Source: Phyllobacterium sophorae
GTDB lineage: Bacteria > Pseudomonadota > Alphaproteobacteria > Rhizobiales > Rhizobiaceae
Reading direction: 5' to 3'
DNA length: 64,000 nt
Assembly: GCF_003010965.1 (NCBI RefSeq)
Contig: NZ_PGGM01000002.1
Coordinates: 558,001-622,000, forward strand
This document shows, one piece after another, positions 27,842 through 37,136 of this stretch (the stretch's first letter is position 1; the number at the start of each line of letters is the position of its first letter). The notes under the pieces are model-generated. The model made no database searches and was not told where the DNA came from. It saw only the letters and a list, made by a program, of their open reading frames with translations. Made by a program: the position numbers and the translations under genes.

Positions 27842-28672
27842 CTATTCGAGTTTCAATCCCGGCGCGAACAAACCGGCCGGCGACAGTGTAAAGATCTCGC
27901 AGCCATTATTGGTGACGCCAACCGTGTGCTCATATTGCGCAGTCAGCGAGCGGTCGCGGGTAACCGCCGTCCAGCCGTCGGCGAGAACTTTTACGTGCGG
28001 GCGGCCTAGGTTGATCATCGGCTCTATGGTGAAGATCATGCCCTCGCGCAGTTCGACGCCTTCGTTCGGTGTGCCGTAATGCAGTATGTTCGGGGTGTCG
28101 TGGAAAAGCTGGCCGACGCCATGGCCGCAGAAATCACGCACGACCGAGCAGCGTTCCGACTCTGCGTAGGATTGGATTGCGGCGCCGATAGCACCAGTGC
28201 GGGCACCGGGCCGTACAGCTGCTATACCGCGCATCAAACTTTCGTGGGTAACTTCCATTAGCCGCTCGGCAGCACGTTTTATTTCGCCGACGGGATACAT
28301 GCGGCTTGAATCGCCGTGCCAGCCATCGAGGATATATGTCACGTCCACGTTGACGATATCACCGTCGCGCAATGGCTTGTCATCTGGAATGCCGTGGCAG
28401 ACCACGTGATTGATCGACGTGCAGCTGGATTTGGTATAGCCGCGGTAATTCAGCGTTGCGGGCAGCGCGCCGTGATCGGCACCGAATTCAAAGACGAATC
28501 TGTCGATCGTGTTCGTCGTCACGCCCGGCGCGACGATCGATGCTAGCTCATCCAGGCAGCGTGCTGTCAACTGGCACGCCTTGCGCATAGCCTCAAACCC
28601 TTCCGGGCCGTGAAGCCTGATCTGCCCGGTGTTCTTAAGGGGCGCGCTTTGCGCATCGAGATAGGTGACCAT
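27842..28672 (-). CDS. map: type I methionine aminopeptidase
   Basis: Removes the initiator methionine from new proteins using two metal ions. The 276-residue protein contains the conserved metal-binding segments [39 protein letters not shown] and [14 protein letters not shown] in order, and [19 protein letters not shown] with the active-site His. Length is typical for proteobacterial type Ia enzymes. It starts at the ATG at 28672 and is flanked by sfsA upstream (18 bases) and radC downstream, forming a minus-strand sfsA-map-radC cluster. Confidence 0.95.
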   Translation of the reverse strand: MVTYLDAQSAPLKNTGQIRLHGPEGFEAMRKACQLTARCLDELASIVAPGVTTNTIDRFVFEFGADHGALPATLNYRGYTKSSCTSINHVVCHGIPDDKPLRDGDIVNVDVTYILDGWHGDSSRMYPVGEIKRAAERLMEVTHESLMRGIAAVRPGARTGAIGAAIQSYAESERCSVVRDFCGHGVGQLFHDTPNILHYGTPNEGVELREGMIFTIEPMINLGRPHVKVLADGWTAVTRDRSLTAQYEHTVGVTNNGCEIFTLSPAGLFAPGLKLE

Positions 28673-28690
28673 TATGCTGTCCGCTTGACG

Positions 28691-29392
28691 TCAGTCGATA
28701 ATTGGCATCGTGCTGATTGCAGCAATGCCGGTAGGCGTGATGTGGCATTTTAATGCGTAAGCTTCAACCCCGCGCCGCATTGCCCGCTCAAAAGCAGCGG
28801 CATAAATGGGATCGAGGTCACCGCAGATTTTCAAGCTATCGCAGTCTCCACGCTGGATGACGTAGAGCATGACACCACGATGGCCACTTTCAACCATGTT
28901 GCCAAGTTCGTCCAGATGTTTTGCGCCGCGTGCAGTCGGAGAATCGGGAAATTCCGCCAGGCCATTCGTCCTCGAAAAATGCACGTTCTTGACTTCGACA
29001 TAGGCGCTGGGACGCTCCCCATCATGCAGCAGTATATCGATGCGCGAATTGATACCGTATTTCTGCTCGCGTTTCAGTTCGCCGTAGCCCGTCAACGTGG
29101 GCAGCAAGCCCGACAGGATTGCTTCTTCCGCAATGCGATTGGGAAGGCCGGTGTTAATGCCGACAATTGTGCCCTGCGCTTCGACCATCTGCAATGTGTG
29201 CGGATATTTGCGTTTGGTGTCGTTCGAAAGCGACAGCCAGACCCTGATACCAGGATCGGTCAGCCCAAGCATCGAACCGGTGTTGGGAACCGAGCTGGTA
29301 ATGGGATTACCATCATCCAGGATGATATCGGCGAGAAAGCGCTTATAGCGTTGAACCAGCCGGCCGGTGACGAGAGGGGACGTGAAGATCAT
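28691..29392 (-). CDS. sfsA: sugar fermentation stimulation protein homologue SfsA
   Basis: SfsA-family protein, 233 residues, with a nuclease-like fold and nucleic-acid binding reported for the E. coli member; the real role is unclear. Family segments include [20 protein letters not shown] at the N-terminus, CPNTGSM-like [12 protein letters not shown], and the catalytic-type [14 protein letters not shown] followed by [16 protein letters not shown]. It is the first gene of the sfsA-map-radC group, with map only 18 bases downstream. Confidence 0.94.
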   Translation of the reverse strand: MIFTSPLVTGRLVQRYKRFLADIILDDGNPITSSVPNTGSMLGLTDPGIRVWLSLSNDTKRKYPHTLQMVEAQGTIVGINTGLPNRIAEEAILSGLLPTLTGYGELKREQKYGINSRIDILLHDGERPSAYVEVKNVHFSRTNGLAEFPDSPTARGAKHLDELGNMVESGHRGVMLYVIQRGDCDSLKICGDLDPIYAAAFERAMRRGVEAYALKCHITPTGIAAISTMPIID

Positions 29393-29464
29393 CGCAACGG
29401 TTTAGCCGACCTCGAACGTCATAACAATCGTGGGTCGTGGTCCAGGCGGCGCCTGTCTTCCATA

Positions 29465-29598
29465 AAAAAACCTGCCTTTTGAAAGGCAGGTTAGTTTGCT
29501 CTGGGGTGGGAGAATCGGGCTCGAGTGGAGGTTGATTCGAACCCTGCTGCCGCAGATATGAGTGGCGGCAGTGATTTATGATAGGTCAGCTCATGATT
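29465..29598 (-). ncRNA. candidate small RNA with own promoter and terminator
   Basis: A minus-strand transcript of about 130 bases is predicted: a sigma-70-type promoter (TTGTCA, 17-base spacer, TTATGA) lies just upstream, and AACCTGCCTTT/AAAGGCAGGTT followed by seven T residues closes it at 29469-29492. Inside is a hairpin CTGCCGC-loop-GCGGCAG. No open frame with a ribosome site is present, and the genes on both sides point away from it or are on the other strand. It does not match a small RNA family I recognise. Confidence 0.6.
29469..29492 (-). terminator. strong minus-strand terminator of the small RNA candidate
   Basis: AACCTGCCTTT and AAAGGCAGGTT form an 11-pair stem around a two-base centre, with TTTTTTT following on the minus strand. 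No minus-strand coding gene ends here; sfsA starts downstream of it, so it must close a different transcript. Confidence 0.85.
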
Positions 29599-29604
29599 TC
29601 GGTC

Positions 29605-29633
29605 TCATAACTTTGTCTAACAGCCGGTGACAA
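29605..29633 (-). promoter_or_regulatory. sigma-70-type promoter for the small RNA candidate
   Basis: On the minus strand TTGTCA (29633-29628), a 17-base spacer and TTATGA (29610-29605) match the housekeeping consensus well, predicting a start near 29598. Confidence 0.6.
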
Positions 29634-29712
29634 AGCTTGAAAAAACTGGACTGTTCTAATCCACAAGTCTGTCACATGCTATGTGCAGGGACGAAACCCA
29701 TCAGGAGGAGAC

Positions 29713-29895
29713 ATGATGAAACTCAAGTTTTTCCTACCGTTTGTTGCTGTCGCGGCATTAACTTTGGCGGCCTGTGACAACAAGCCGTCAGAAGGCACAA
29801 CCACACCGCCCGCGACCACATCCGAACCGACAACGCCCGCTCCCGCACCAGCCACCCCGGCTCCAGATCCGGCGAAGCCGGCACCAGCAAACTAG
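29713..29895 (+). CDS. small proline/threonine-rich lipoprotein
   Basis: A 60-residue protein with a hydrophobic leader ending in the lipobox LTLAAC, so it should be acylated and anchored in the envelope. The mature part is only low-complexity Pro, Thr, Ala and Ser (for example PAPAPATPAPDPAKPAPA). The function is unknown; it resembles the many short rhizobial lipoproteins that may contact the cell wall. AGGAGG lies four bases before the first ATG and seven before the second (29716), so either could be used. A terminator follows at 29915. Confidence 0.75.
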   Translation: MMKLKFFLPFVAVAALTLAACDNKPSEGTTTPPATTSEPTTPAPAPATPAPDPAKPAPAN

Positions 29896-29914
29896 GCTGG
29901 ACAACAGAATACGC

Positions 29915-29946
29915 AAACGGCCGGCTCATTTGCAGCTGGCCGTTTT
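29915..29946 (+). terminator. terminator of the small lipoprotein gene
   Basis: AAACGGCC (29915-29922) pairs with GGCCGTTT (29938-29945), with an inner GC/AGC extension, followed by TTCATT. It lies 20 bases after the stop codon. Confidence 0.8.
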
Positions 29947-30013
29947 CATTGCAGACGAACACAAAACCGTGAGAGTTTCGCGCCGTAAAGCTTTGATCTT
30001 CCTGGAAAAAACC

Positions 30014-30088
30014 TGGTACGCCCAAGGGGAATCGAACCCCTGTTTGCGCCGTGAAAGGGCGCCGTCCTAACCGCTAGACGATGGGCGC
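30014..30088 (-). tRNA. tRNA-Glu(UUC)
   Basis: The minus strand begins GCGCCCATCGTCTAGCGGTT, has anticodon loop CTTTCAC (anticodon UUC), a T arm AGGGG-TTCGATT-CCCCT, and ends TGGGCGT-ACCA. The acceptor stem closes with a G-U pair at 1-72. CCA is encoded. Confidence 0.95.
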
Positions 30089-30232
30089 CGCTCGGTTAAG
30101 CGGCTTATAGTGAAACAGGTTTTCCGCCGCAACCCCATAAAGCGTTTTTTTTCGAAAAAATGGAACTTGTTCAATTCGCGGGCCGGATAGATGGGTCCCA
30201 CCCCTCATCGGCAAAGTATTTCGTAGGTGAAT

Positions 30233-31561
30233 TTAGGCCCGCCGGCGTGAGCAGCGCCAGTTCCAGTCGCGCCGCGGACCAATATCGACGTGTACTGATT
30301 CGGTATGACAATAGGTGCCAACTCCACCTCGTCCTGACATGGACCGCGCAAAATTAGCCAATTCCCACTTGGAAACCCCAGGAATTTGAATGTCCGCTGC
30401 GGCGCAGGACATGTGCAGCGAGGCCTTGGCGCCGTTTACCAGGCGGTTATAGGGTGGGCTGCGATAGCCGGAGGTAACAATTACCGATTTGCCGTAGCGG
30501 CGCTCGAGAGTCTTGAGGATACCGACGAGCTGCGGCTTGAGGCAGGCAACCTGTACGCTTTCGCGTTGAACTTTGAGGCCGTTCGGTGCAAGGCGCGCCA
30601 GACCTGCCGCCGACGCCAGAATCAATGGTGCGCCAGCTGCTTCGATGTCATCATCGGCATAAAGACTGTCGCGCTGCATGATCTGGATGCCGGCATTGGG
30701 CCGCACGCCAGGCAGCGATGACAGATGTTCCGTTTTGCCAGCAAATGATTCGGCGGACGGAAGCGCCGATGCGGTCTGTACCGGGGTTTCAACCGCCCGG
30801 AGCTGCGGCTGTGATTTTGGCTGGATGACCGCAACCTGGCGGCTTACCGGCGATTTTGCCTGGTTGTTGGCAAAGAGCCGGACGAGCAGGCCATTATCCC
30901 TGCCGGACGGCGGCTTCCTTTCGGGCGTTGCAGCCTGCTCCGTATTGGTTTCAGCAGCGTCGCCAGCTTTGGCATTCGTGGGTTTGGCGCCATCCTTATC
31001 AGCAGCAGTCGATTGCTGCGTCTCCTGTGGCTGGGCGGGCTGCGGGGCAGGCGGCGTCCTTGTTGAACTGCCAAACAAGGAAGTTCTGACGGGCGGCGCC
31101 ACAGCGGCAGCCGCACCTGCGACCTCTTGTGTCTCTTCTGTTTTGGCTGGGGTGTTCGATCCGAACAGGGATGACTTGACGGCGGGCTTCATCTCGGCAG
31201 GAGCAGCTGCTTGCTGCGTTTCTGCTGTGGGCGAGGGCGTTGCGCCGGCGATCTGCGCGGGCTTGCCGTCACTGGGTTTGGCGGCCTCTGTGACAGCCTT
31301 CAGGGCGTTGGTCTCGGTGGTGCCTGCCAGGGCAAGCGCTTCCGGAGCAACGGTCTCAGTTCCGCTTGATGGCAGGGAAGAATCGGCGGCATGCTTTGAA
31401 TCGCTGGTTGGGGAATTTTCCGGGGTGACGGCCAAAGCAGAAGTAACACTGGGGCTTGGTCCAGTCGAAGTGCAAGAAGTAGCGGCCATAGCAGAAAGCA
31501 CGAGGACGCATGCAACCGTGCTCGCCCGAAGGGCCGAAACTGAAGCTGGCAGTATGTTCAA
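30233..31561 (-). CDS. YcbK-like M15 family peptidase lipoprotein
   Basis: Predicted envelope lipoprotein of 442 residues. The leader ends in AATSC, a lipobox, followed by a low-complexity Ala/Pro/Thr/Glu region to about residue 290. The C-terminal domain (about 330-440) matches the YcbK/DUF882 peptidase M15 group: VTSGYRSPPYNRLVNGAKAS, then LHMSCAAADIQIPG with His and Asp metal ligands, and SVHVDIGPRRDWNW with the third His. Such domains cleave or bind peptidoglycan stem peptides. The long linker suggests it spans part of the periplasm. Confidence 0.85.
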   Translation of the reverse strand: MNILPASVSALRASTVACVLVLSAMAATSCTSTGPSPSVTSALAVTPENSPTSDSKHAADSSLPSSGTETVAPEALALAGTTETNALKAVTEAAKPSDGKPAQIAGATPSPTAETQQAAAPAEMKPAVKSSLFGSNTPAKTEETQEVAGAAAAVAPPVRTSLFGSSTRTPPAPQPAQPQETQQSTAADKDGAKPTNAKAGDAAETNTEQAATPERKPPSGRDNGLLVRLFANNQAKSPVSRQVAVIQPKSQPQLRAVETPVQTASALPSAESFAGKTEHLSSLPGVRPNAGIQIMQRDSLYADDDIEAAGAPLILASAAGLARLAPNGLKVQRESVQVACLKPQLVGILKTLERRYGKSVIVTSGYRSPPYNRLVNGAKASLHMSCAAADIQIPGVSKWELANFARSMSGRGGVGTYCHTESVHVDIGPRRDWNWRCSRRRA

Positions 31562-31812
31562 CGATTCCCCCGTCTCGTCTTTTCCGGCCCCGTAGCTGTT
31601 CAGTCCGGTCCGCTTTTGTAAGAGCAGAAAGCTCGCGAAGTTCTATTGAAGTGCAAATAACACCGGCAGAGAGTCGCCAGAGTTAATGAACTTTTATCAT
31701 CTGCACAAGGCGTCAAGTATACGTAGAATGAGGCGAAAACGTGATTGGCCACTTTCTTGCCATTGTCGAGAAGTCTTCTTGAAGCGATTTCACAGACTGG
31801 AACCGGTTGTTT

Positions 31813-33633
31813 TCATACACGCACGCGTACATAGGTTCCGGGCGCATCGGCAAGAATCTCCATGTTATTTTCGCCAGGCTTACGGGCAGGAACACGTTTC
31901 TTGTCCTGCGATTCGATCCATTTTTCCCAGTGTTTCCACCATGAGCCGGGATGTTCACTAGCCTTGGCCAGCCAATCGTCGAAAGAACCAACGGGCGCCG
32001 CGCCTGTCCAGTACTGGTACTTGTTCTTCTCCGGAGGATTGACGACACCGGCGATATGGCCCGAACCCGCAAGCACATAGGTAACATCGCCGCCAAAATA
32101 CTGGCAGCCGGTAAAGACTGAAAGTGCGGGTGCGATATGGTCCTCCTTGGCAGCAAGATTGAAGATCGGGATCTTGACGTCACCGAGCGAGAGGTTTTCG
32201 CCGGCAAGCTGCATCATCCCGCGCACGAGGTTGTTGTCCAGATAGCAATTGCGCAGATAGTAAGAGTGGTTCGCCGCGCTCATGCGTGTAGCGTCGGCAT
32301 TCCAATAGAGAAGATCAAAAGGTACCGGCTCGCGCCCGCGCATGTAGTTGTTGACGACATAGGGCCAGATGAGATCGCCGGAGCGCAGCATATTGAACGC
32401 GGTCGCCATGCGCGTGCCGTCAAGGTAACCCTCCGCTGACATTGCGTTCTCAAGGGCCCTGATTTGGTCCTCGTCGACAAAAACCTTCAGGTCGCCAGCA
32501 TGGGTAAAATCCACTTGCGTGGTGAACAGGGTTGCACTCTTGATCCGGTCTTCACCTTCCCTGGCAAACAGCGCCAGCGCAGCGCTCAGCAGCGTACCTC
32601 CGACGCAATAGCCTATGGCATTGACGGCTTTTTCACCGGTGGCCTTCTCAATCGTATCCAGACCAAACCGCAGCCCCTCGTTGATATAGGCCGTCCAGTC
32701 CTTCAATGCGTGGCGCTGATCGGGGTTGACCCATGAGATGACAAAGACCGTATGCCCGCGATCAATGGCCCATTTGATGAAGGACTTTTCCGGATTGAGG
32801 TCGAGAATGTAAAATTTGTTGATCCAGGGCGGACAGATCAGAAGAGGGCGCTTCAACACGTCCTTTGTGGTTGGCTCATATTGGATGATTTCTGCCACGT
32901 CGCTGCGTGCGATGACCTTGCCCGGCGTTGTTGCCACGTTCTCGCCGAGCGCAAACTTGGTCAGGTCTGACTGGCGTAAACGCAGGTCGCCGCCGCCGGC
33001 GACAATGTCTTCCGCAAGCATCTTCATGCCACGAACGAGATTCTCGCCGTTGCTCGCAACTGTTTCTTTGTAGAGTTCCGGATTGGTCAGCAAGAAATTG
33101 CTTGGCGATGCGGCCGTGGTTATCTGCCTGACATAGAAAGCGGCCTTGTGCCGCGTGTGATCGTCGAGCCCTTCAGCATTCTCAACCAGATCTCCGGCCC
33201 AGCGCGCCGTGACCAGGTAGGCTTGTTTGAGAAAATCGAAAAAGGCGTTCTTGCCCCAGTCTTCGTCGGTGAAGCGCTTGTCGCCCTTTTCAGGCGTCAC
33301 CACGTCTTCGACCTCTTCGCCGCCCATACGACGGATGGAATTCGACCAGATCGCCATATAGTTCGCGAACAGCTTCGTTTGCGCCTCCAGCGCGCGCGCC
33401 GGTTCAGACAGCCAGTATTCGGAAACCTTGGAGAGCGTTTTCACCACATCGGTGACAGGATCGGCCAGCGTATCGCGCTTCAGCCCCTTTTCGCGTGGCT
33501 CGACCCAGGCGGACGCAGCTTTGCCGGCTTGCTCGATCATATGGGCGACATTGCGCGCAAAGGCCTCTGGATCCTTGACGACATAATTATCAAGGTTTGG
33601 GGTCTTGCTGCTCTTGCCGCCTTGATTATCCAT
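31813..33633 (-). CDS. phaC: class I poly(R)-hydroxyalkanoic acid synthase
   Basis: Polymerises (R)-3-hydroxyacyl-CoA into polyhydroxyalkanoate storage granules. The 606-residue length fits class I. The alpha/beta-hydrolase domain has the lipase-like box GYCVGG with catalytic Cys343, the PHA signature PPWINKFYILDLNPEKS upstream, and the Asp and His regions IFNLAAKEDHIAP and VLAGSGHIAGVVNPP near the end. The N-terminal domain is conserved but less diagnostic. No phaA, phaB or phasin gene is adjacent. It is divergent from a small lipoprotein gene at 33754. Confidence 0.95.
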   Translation of the reverse strand: MDNQGGKSSKTPNLDNYVVKDPEAFARNVAHMIEQAGKAASAWVEPREKGLKRDTLADPVTDVVKTLSKVSEYWLSEPARALEAQTKLFANYMAIWSNSIRRMGGEEVEDVVTPEKGDKRFTDEDWGKNAFFDFLKQAYLVTARWAGDLVENAEGLDDHTRHKAAFYVRQITTAASPSNFLLTNPELYKETVASNGENLVRGMKMLAEDIVAGGGDLRLRQSDLTKFALGENVATTPGKVIARSDVAEIIQYEPTTKDVLKRPLLICPPWINKFYILDLNPEKSFIKWAIDRGHTVFVISWVNPDQRHALKDWTAYINEGLRFGLDTIEKATGEKAVNAIGYCVGGTLLSAALALFAREGEDRIKSATLFTTQVDFTHAGDLKVFVDEDQIRALENAMSAEGYLDGTRMATAFNMLRSGDLIWPYVVNNYMRGREPVPFDLLYWNADATRMSAANHSYYLRNCYLDNNLVRGMMQLAGENLSLGDVKIPIFNLAAKEDHIAPALSVFTGCQYFGGDVTYVLAGSGHIAGVVNPPEKNKYQYWTGAAPVGSFDDWLAKASEHPGSWWKHWEKWIESQDKKRVPARKPGENNMEILADAPGTYVRVRV

Positions 33634-33664
33634 ATAGTCGCTCCCTCCCGCCGCTAAAGCAATA

Positions 33665-33693
33665 TTGACATCATATCATGAATTGGTGCTATC
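33665..33693 (+). promoter_or_regulatory. sigma-70-type promoter for the small lipoprotein gene
   Basis: TTGACA (33665-33670), a 17-base spacer and GCTATC (33688-33693) lie about 60 bases upstream of the 33754 start, in the region divergent from phaC. The -35 is perfect; the -10 is moderate for an alphaproteobacterium. Confidence 0.5.
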
Positions 33694-33753
33694 CCTCTAA
33701 CGTGCAATTCTTATCACCATGATGAATATCGTTTTTTGCAGTCAGGACACACG

Positions 33754-34098
33754 ATGAACACTCCGGTCAAAACCATCTTGCGCTTGTCGGTTGGCGCCGT
33801 TCTGATTGCTGGTTTGGGTGCTTGCGCCAATACGCCTCCTGCGCCCATGTCCAATTCCCCCTTGACCGGTCCCGTAAACACCGGGACATATCCGCATTTT
33901 ACCCCGGATCCGAAAGGCGAGACGACGCAATTTACGCCTGAAGAAAAGGAAGCCTTGCGATCAAGGACCACTGCAGCGAAAAACAGCCAGGTTGGTCCGT
34001 CGTCGGATCCCGCGGTCGCGGCCCGCAGGCAAGCGGAGATGCAACTCCTTAAAAAGCAGCAGGCAGAAGATCTGAAGGCGATCGAGGGGAAGCTGTAA
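33754..34098 (+). CDS. small lipoprotein, hypothetical
   Basis: A 114-residue protein beginning MNTPVKTILRLSVGAVLIAG and a lipobox GLGAC. The mature part has the short motif YPHFTPDPKGETTQFTPEEK, then a charged helix rich in Lys, Gln, Glu and Ala that may form a coiled coil (about residues 85-114). I do not know a function; similar small lipoproteins divergent from phaC occur in Rhizobiales to my recollection. The ATG at 33754 was chosen because the signal peptide begins there; six codons upstream an alternative start lacks support. Confidence 0.75.
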   Translation: MNTPVKTILRLSVGAVLIAGLGACANTPPAPMSNSPLTGPVNTGTYPHFTPDPKGETTQFTPEEKEALRSRTTAAKNSQVGPSSDPAVAARRQAEMQLLKKQQAEDLKAIEGKL

Positions 34099-34354
34099 GC
34101 CCATAATCGCCCTCTGCTTCTTACGGGCTCAAAAACCCGCTCCGAATAGGCGCTCTACGGCTAGCATCACAATTCTACGAAGATGCGCTTCAACCACCGG
34201 TGGCTTCCCTCACACGATTTCACGGTCAGGCGCGAAAGCGGATGTGGCGGGGTTGGGCGCAAACGATTGCTATCCGCAATGATTGCTCGACCCCAGCGGC
34301 GTTTCGGTGTATAGCGCACGCGCACATTCAACCCTATTGACCGGACCCAACCCT

Positions 34355-35572
34355 ATGGAAGAATTTCATAAAGTTCGCCGCCTGCCACCTTACGTTTTTG
34401 AACAGGTGAATCGCCTCAAGGCGAGCGCGCGAGCCGCGGGGGCGGACATTATCGATCTTGGCATGGGAAATCCGGATCTGCCGACGCCACAGGGCATCGT
34501 CGACAAGCTGTGCGAAGCCGTTCAGGACCCGCGCACGCATCGCTATTCTTCTTCCAAGGGTATTCCCGGTCTGCGCCGGGCGCAGGCTGCCTATTACGAT
34601 CGCCGTTTTGGCGTCAAGCTCAACCCCGATACGCAGGTCGTGGCGACACTCGGCTCCAAGGAAGGCTTCGCCAATATGGCGCAGGCCATCACGGCGCCGG
34701 GGGATGTGGTACTTTGCCCGGATCCCACCTATCCGATCCACGCCTTCGGCTTCATCATGTCCGGCGGAGTTATCCGCTCAATTCCTGCTAAACCCGACGA
34801 CCAGTTCATTCCGGCGTTGGAACGCGGCATCCGCCATTCAATCCCGAAGCCCCTGGCGCTGATTCTCAACTATCCGTCCAATCCGACCGCACATGTCGCT
34901 TCGCTGGATTTCTACAAGGACGTCGTGGCTTTCGCCCGCAAGAATGAAATCATCATTCTGTCAGACCTGGCCTATTCCGAAATCTACTTTGATGACACGC
35001 CGCCACCATCGGTCCTGCAGATACCTGGCGCGATCGATGTCGCCGTAGAATTCACGTCGATGTCGAAGACATTCTCCATGCCCGGCTGGCGTATGGGCTT
35101 TGCCGTCGGCAATGAGCGGCTGATCTCGGCGCTGACGCGGGTCAAATCCTATCTTGACTATGGTGCGTTTACGCCGATCCAGGTCGCTGCTGCCGCTGCG
35201 CTGAACGGTGACGGCTCCGACATTGCCGAAGTGCGCAATATCTACAAACATCGCCGTGAGGTGCTGGTGGAGAGCTTCGCCCGTGCCGGCTGGGAGGTCC
35301 CCGCGCCTGCCGCCACCATGTTTGCCTGGGCACCAATTCCCGAAAAATTCCGCAGCCTTGGCTCGCTCGAGTTTTCCAAACTGCTGATCGAACATGCGGA
35401 TGTCGCTGTTGCCCCTGGCATCGGCTTTGGCGAACATGGCGATGATTATATCCGTATTGCCTTGGTGGAGAACGAACACCGGATCCGTCAGGCAGCCCGC
35501 AGTCTCAAGCGGTTTCTTGCAACCGCCGACGAAAAACTGCACAACGTCATTCCGTTGAACCTGCGTCGCTGA
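34355..35572 (+). CDS. class I/II aminotransferase, alanine transaminase type (AlaC-like)
   Basis: PLP-dependent aminotransferase, 405 residues. It starts MEEFHKVRRLPPYVFEQVNR, as AlaC and LL-diaminopimelate aminotransferase-like enzymes do, has DLGMGNPDLPTP and LNYPSNPTA, and the PLP lysine in SMSKTFSMPGWRMGFAVG. In the rhizobial order it commonly precedes hom, which fits here; the two may form an operon with a 66-base gap. It could supply alanine or feed aspartate-family amino acids, the exact substrate being uncertain. A longer in-frame start at 34283 is not used. Confidence 0.88.
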   Translation: MEEFHKVRRLPPYVFEQVNRLKASARAAGADIIDLGMGNPDLPTPQGIVDKLCEAVQDPRTHRYSSSKGIPGLRRAQAAYYDRRFGVKLNPDTQVVATLGSKEGFANMAQAITAPGDVVLCPDPTYPIHAFGFIMSGGVIRSIPAKPDDQFIPALERGIRHSIPKPLALILNYPSNPTAHVASLDFYKDVVAFARKNEIIILSDLAYSEIYFDDTPPPSVLQIPGAIDVAVEFTSMSKTFSMPGWRMGFAVGNERLISALTRVKSYLDYGAFTPIQVAAAAALNGDGSDIAEVRNIYKHRREVLVESFARAGWEVPAPAATMFAWAPIPEKFRSLGSLEFSKLLIEHADVAVAPGIGFGEHGDDYIRIALVENEHRIRQAARSLKRFLATADEKLHNVIPLNLRR

Positions 35573-35638
35573 TCGGACGCACGTCAAGGGAATCCGCGGC
35601 GCCGTCCGGCGCCGCTTCAGAAAATCTCAGGGAATTGA

Positions 35639-36958
35639 ATGATGAGTGAAGCGCTGCGCGTGGGAATCGCCGGACTGGGCACGGTTGGTGCCTCGGTCCT
35701 GAAAATATTGCGTGACAAGGGCGAAATGCTCACCCGTCAGTGCGGCAAGGAAATTATTGTGACTGCCGTCTCGGCGCGTGATGCAAAGCGTGACCGCGGC
35801 GTGGATTTCTCGTCGGCGACCTGGTTCGACGATCCGATTGCTTTGGCCAGGTCCAACAATATCGATGTTTTCATCGAACTCATCGGCGGCGACGAGGGCC
35901 CGGCGAGGGCCTCGGTTGAGGCAGCGCTCAGGTCCGGCCGCCACGTCGTCACGGCCAACAAGGCGCTGCTGGCCAAGCACGGTGTTGCGCTCGCCAAGAT
36001 TGCAGAAGACAAGGGGGTGCTTCTCAACTTCGAAGCGGCGGTAGCCGGCGGCATTCCCGTCATCAAGGCGCTGCGCGAGTCACTGACCGGCAACACGGTT
36101 TCGCGCGTCTATGGCATCATGAATGGTACCTGCAATTACATCCTGACGCGCATGTGGGACGAGGGCATTTCCTTCGAGGATTGCCTCGCTGATGCGCAGC
36201 GCCTTGGCTATGCCGAGGCCGACCCTACCTTCGACATCGAGGGCAATGATACGGCGCACAAGCTGGCGATCCTGACGAGTCTGGCTTTCGGCACTCAGAT
36301 TGCGGCTGACGACATCTATCTCGAAGGCATCAGCAATATTTCGCTCGCCGACATCAAGGCGGCAGACGAACTCGGCTACCGCATCAAGCTCCTGGGTGTT
36401 GCATTGAAGACCGACAGCGGCATCGAACAGCGTGTTCATCCGACCATGGTGCCGGTCGAGTCCGTCATCGCGCAGGTCCATGGCGTGACCAATGCGGTGG
36501 CGATCGAAACCGATCTGCTTGGCGAATTGCTTCTGTCCGGCCCCGGTGCCGGCGGCGCAGCCACAGCCTCGGCGGTTATTGGCGATCTTGCCGATATCGC
36601 GAAGAGCCGTCCGGGCTTCCAGCATGGCCCGGTGTTTGGGACGCCTGCCAAGGCGCTTGCGCCTTACAAGCGTGCCAGGATGCGCGCGCATGAGGGTGGT
36701 TACTTCATCCGCCTGACTGTGCATGACCGCGCGGGTGTGTTTGCCGCGATTGCCAAGCGTATGGCCGACAACGACATTTCGCTGGAATCGATTGTGCAGC
36801 GTCAAAGCGCTCACGACCAGCCCGAGGCAACCAAAACGGTCATCCTCGTGACACACGAGACAACCGAGGCGGCCGTCAAGAAAGCGCTTGAAGGCATCGT
36901 CAAGGATGGCCACGCGACTGACAAGCCGCAGATGATACGCATCGAGCGTGCGGGTTAA
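35639..36958 (+). CDS. hom: homoserine dehydrogenase
   Basis: Reduces aspartate semialdehyde to homoserine, the branch to threonine and methionine. The 439-residue protein has an NAD(P) Rossmann start (RVGIAGLGTVGASVLKIL), the catalytic region ending FEAAVAGGIPVIKALRESL and GIMNGTCNYILTRM, and a C-terminal ACT domain (FIRLTVHDRAGVFAAIAKRM) that normally senses threonine. Two adjacent ATG codons (35639 and 35642) could start it. It lies between the aminotransferase and glpX, the usual neighbourhood in Rhizobiales. Confidence 0.95.
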   Translation: MMSEALRVGIAGLGTVGASVLKILRDKGEMLTRQCGKEIIVTAVSARDAKRDRGVDFSSATWFDDPIALARSNNIDVFIELIGGDEGPARASVEAALRSGRHVVTANKALLAKHGVALAKIAEDKGVLLNFEAAVAGGIPVIKALRESLTGNTVSRVYGIMNGTCNYILTRMWDEGISFEDCLADAQRLGYAEADPTFDIEGNDTAHKLAILTSLAFGTQIAADDIYLEGISNISLADIKAADELGYRIKLLGVALKTDSGIEQRVHPTMVPVESVIAQVHGVTNAVAIETDLLGELLLSGPGAGGAATASAVIGDLADIAKSRPGFQHGPVFGTPAKALAPYKRARMRAHEGGYFIRLTVHDRAGVFAAIAKRMADNDISLESIVQRQSAHDQPEATKTVILVTHETTEAAVKKALEGIVKDGHATDKPQMIRIERAG

Positions 36959-37053
36959 TCCTGTTCTAAAAACCCGGCTACACCGTTTAATCGATTAGCT
37001 TTTTCGGCGAGGGGATTTTCTTGCCCGTCGGCTCTTGCCGCACGGTTGTGACT

Positions 37054-37082
37054 TTGACAAAAGGTTTGCATACCGATGCTAA
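37054..37082 (+). promoter_or_regulatory. possible promoter of glpX
   Basis: TTGACA (37054-37059), a 17-base spacer and TGCTAA (37077-37082) lie about 55 bases before the glpX start. The -35 is perfect, the -10 weak. Confidence 0.42.
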
Positions 37083-37136
37083 GGAACGCTGTATTTATTC
37101 GAAATATGGCAAATCGACACCAACGCAGGAAACATT

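Larger units (their letters stand above)
29393..29712. other. 320-bp intergenic region containing a small RNA candidate
   Basis: No protein-coding gene is supported here. It holds a minus-strand promoter (29605-29633), a hairpin (about 29549-29573) and a strong minus-strand terminator (29469-29492), and on the plus strand the ribosome site of the downstream lipoprotein gene. Confidence 0.6.

Noticed and set aside
29500..29560. GGTTCGAATC motif resembling a T-arm (tRNA or tmRNA piece)
   Set aside because: The flanking bases do not form a 5-bp T-stem with a 7-base loop and there is no acceptor stem or CCA; it lies within the small RNA candidate.
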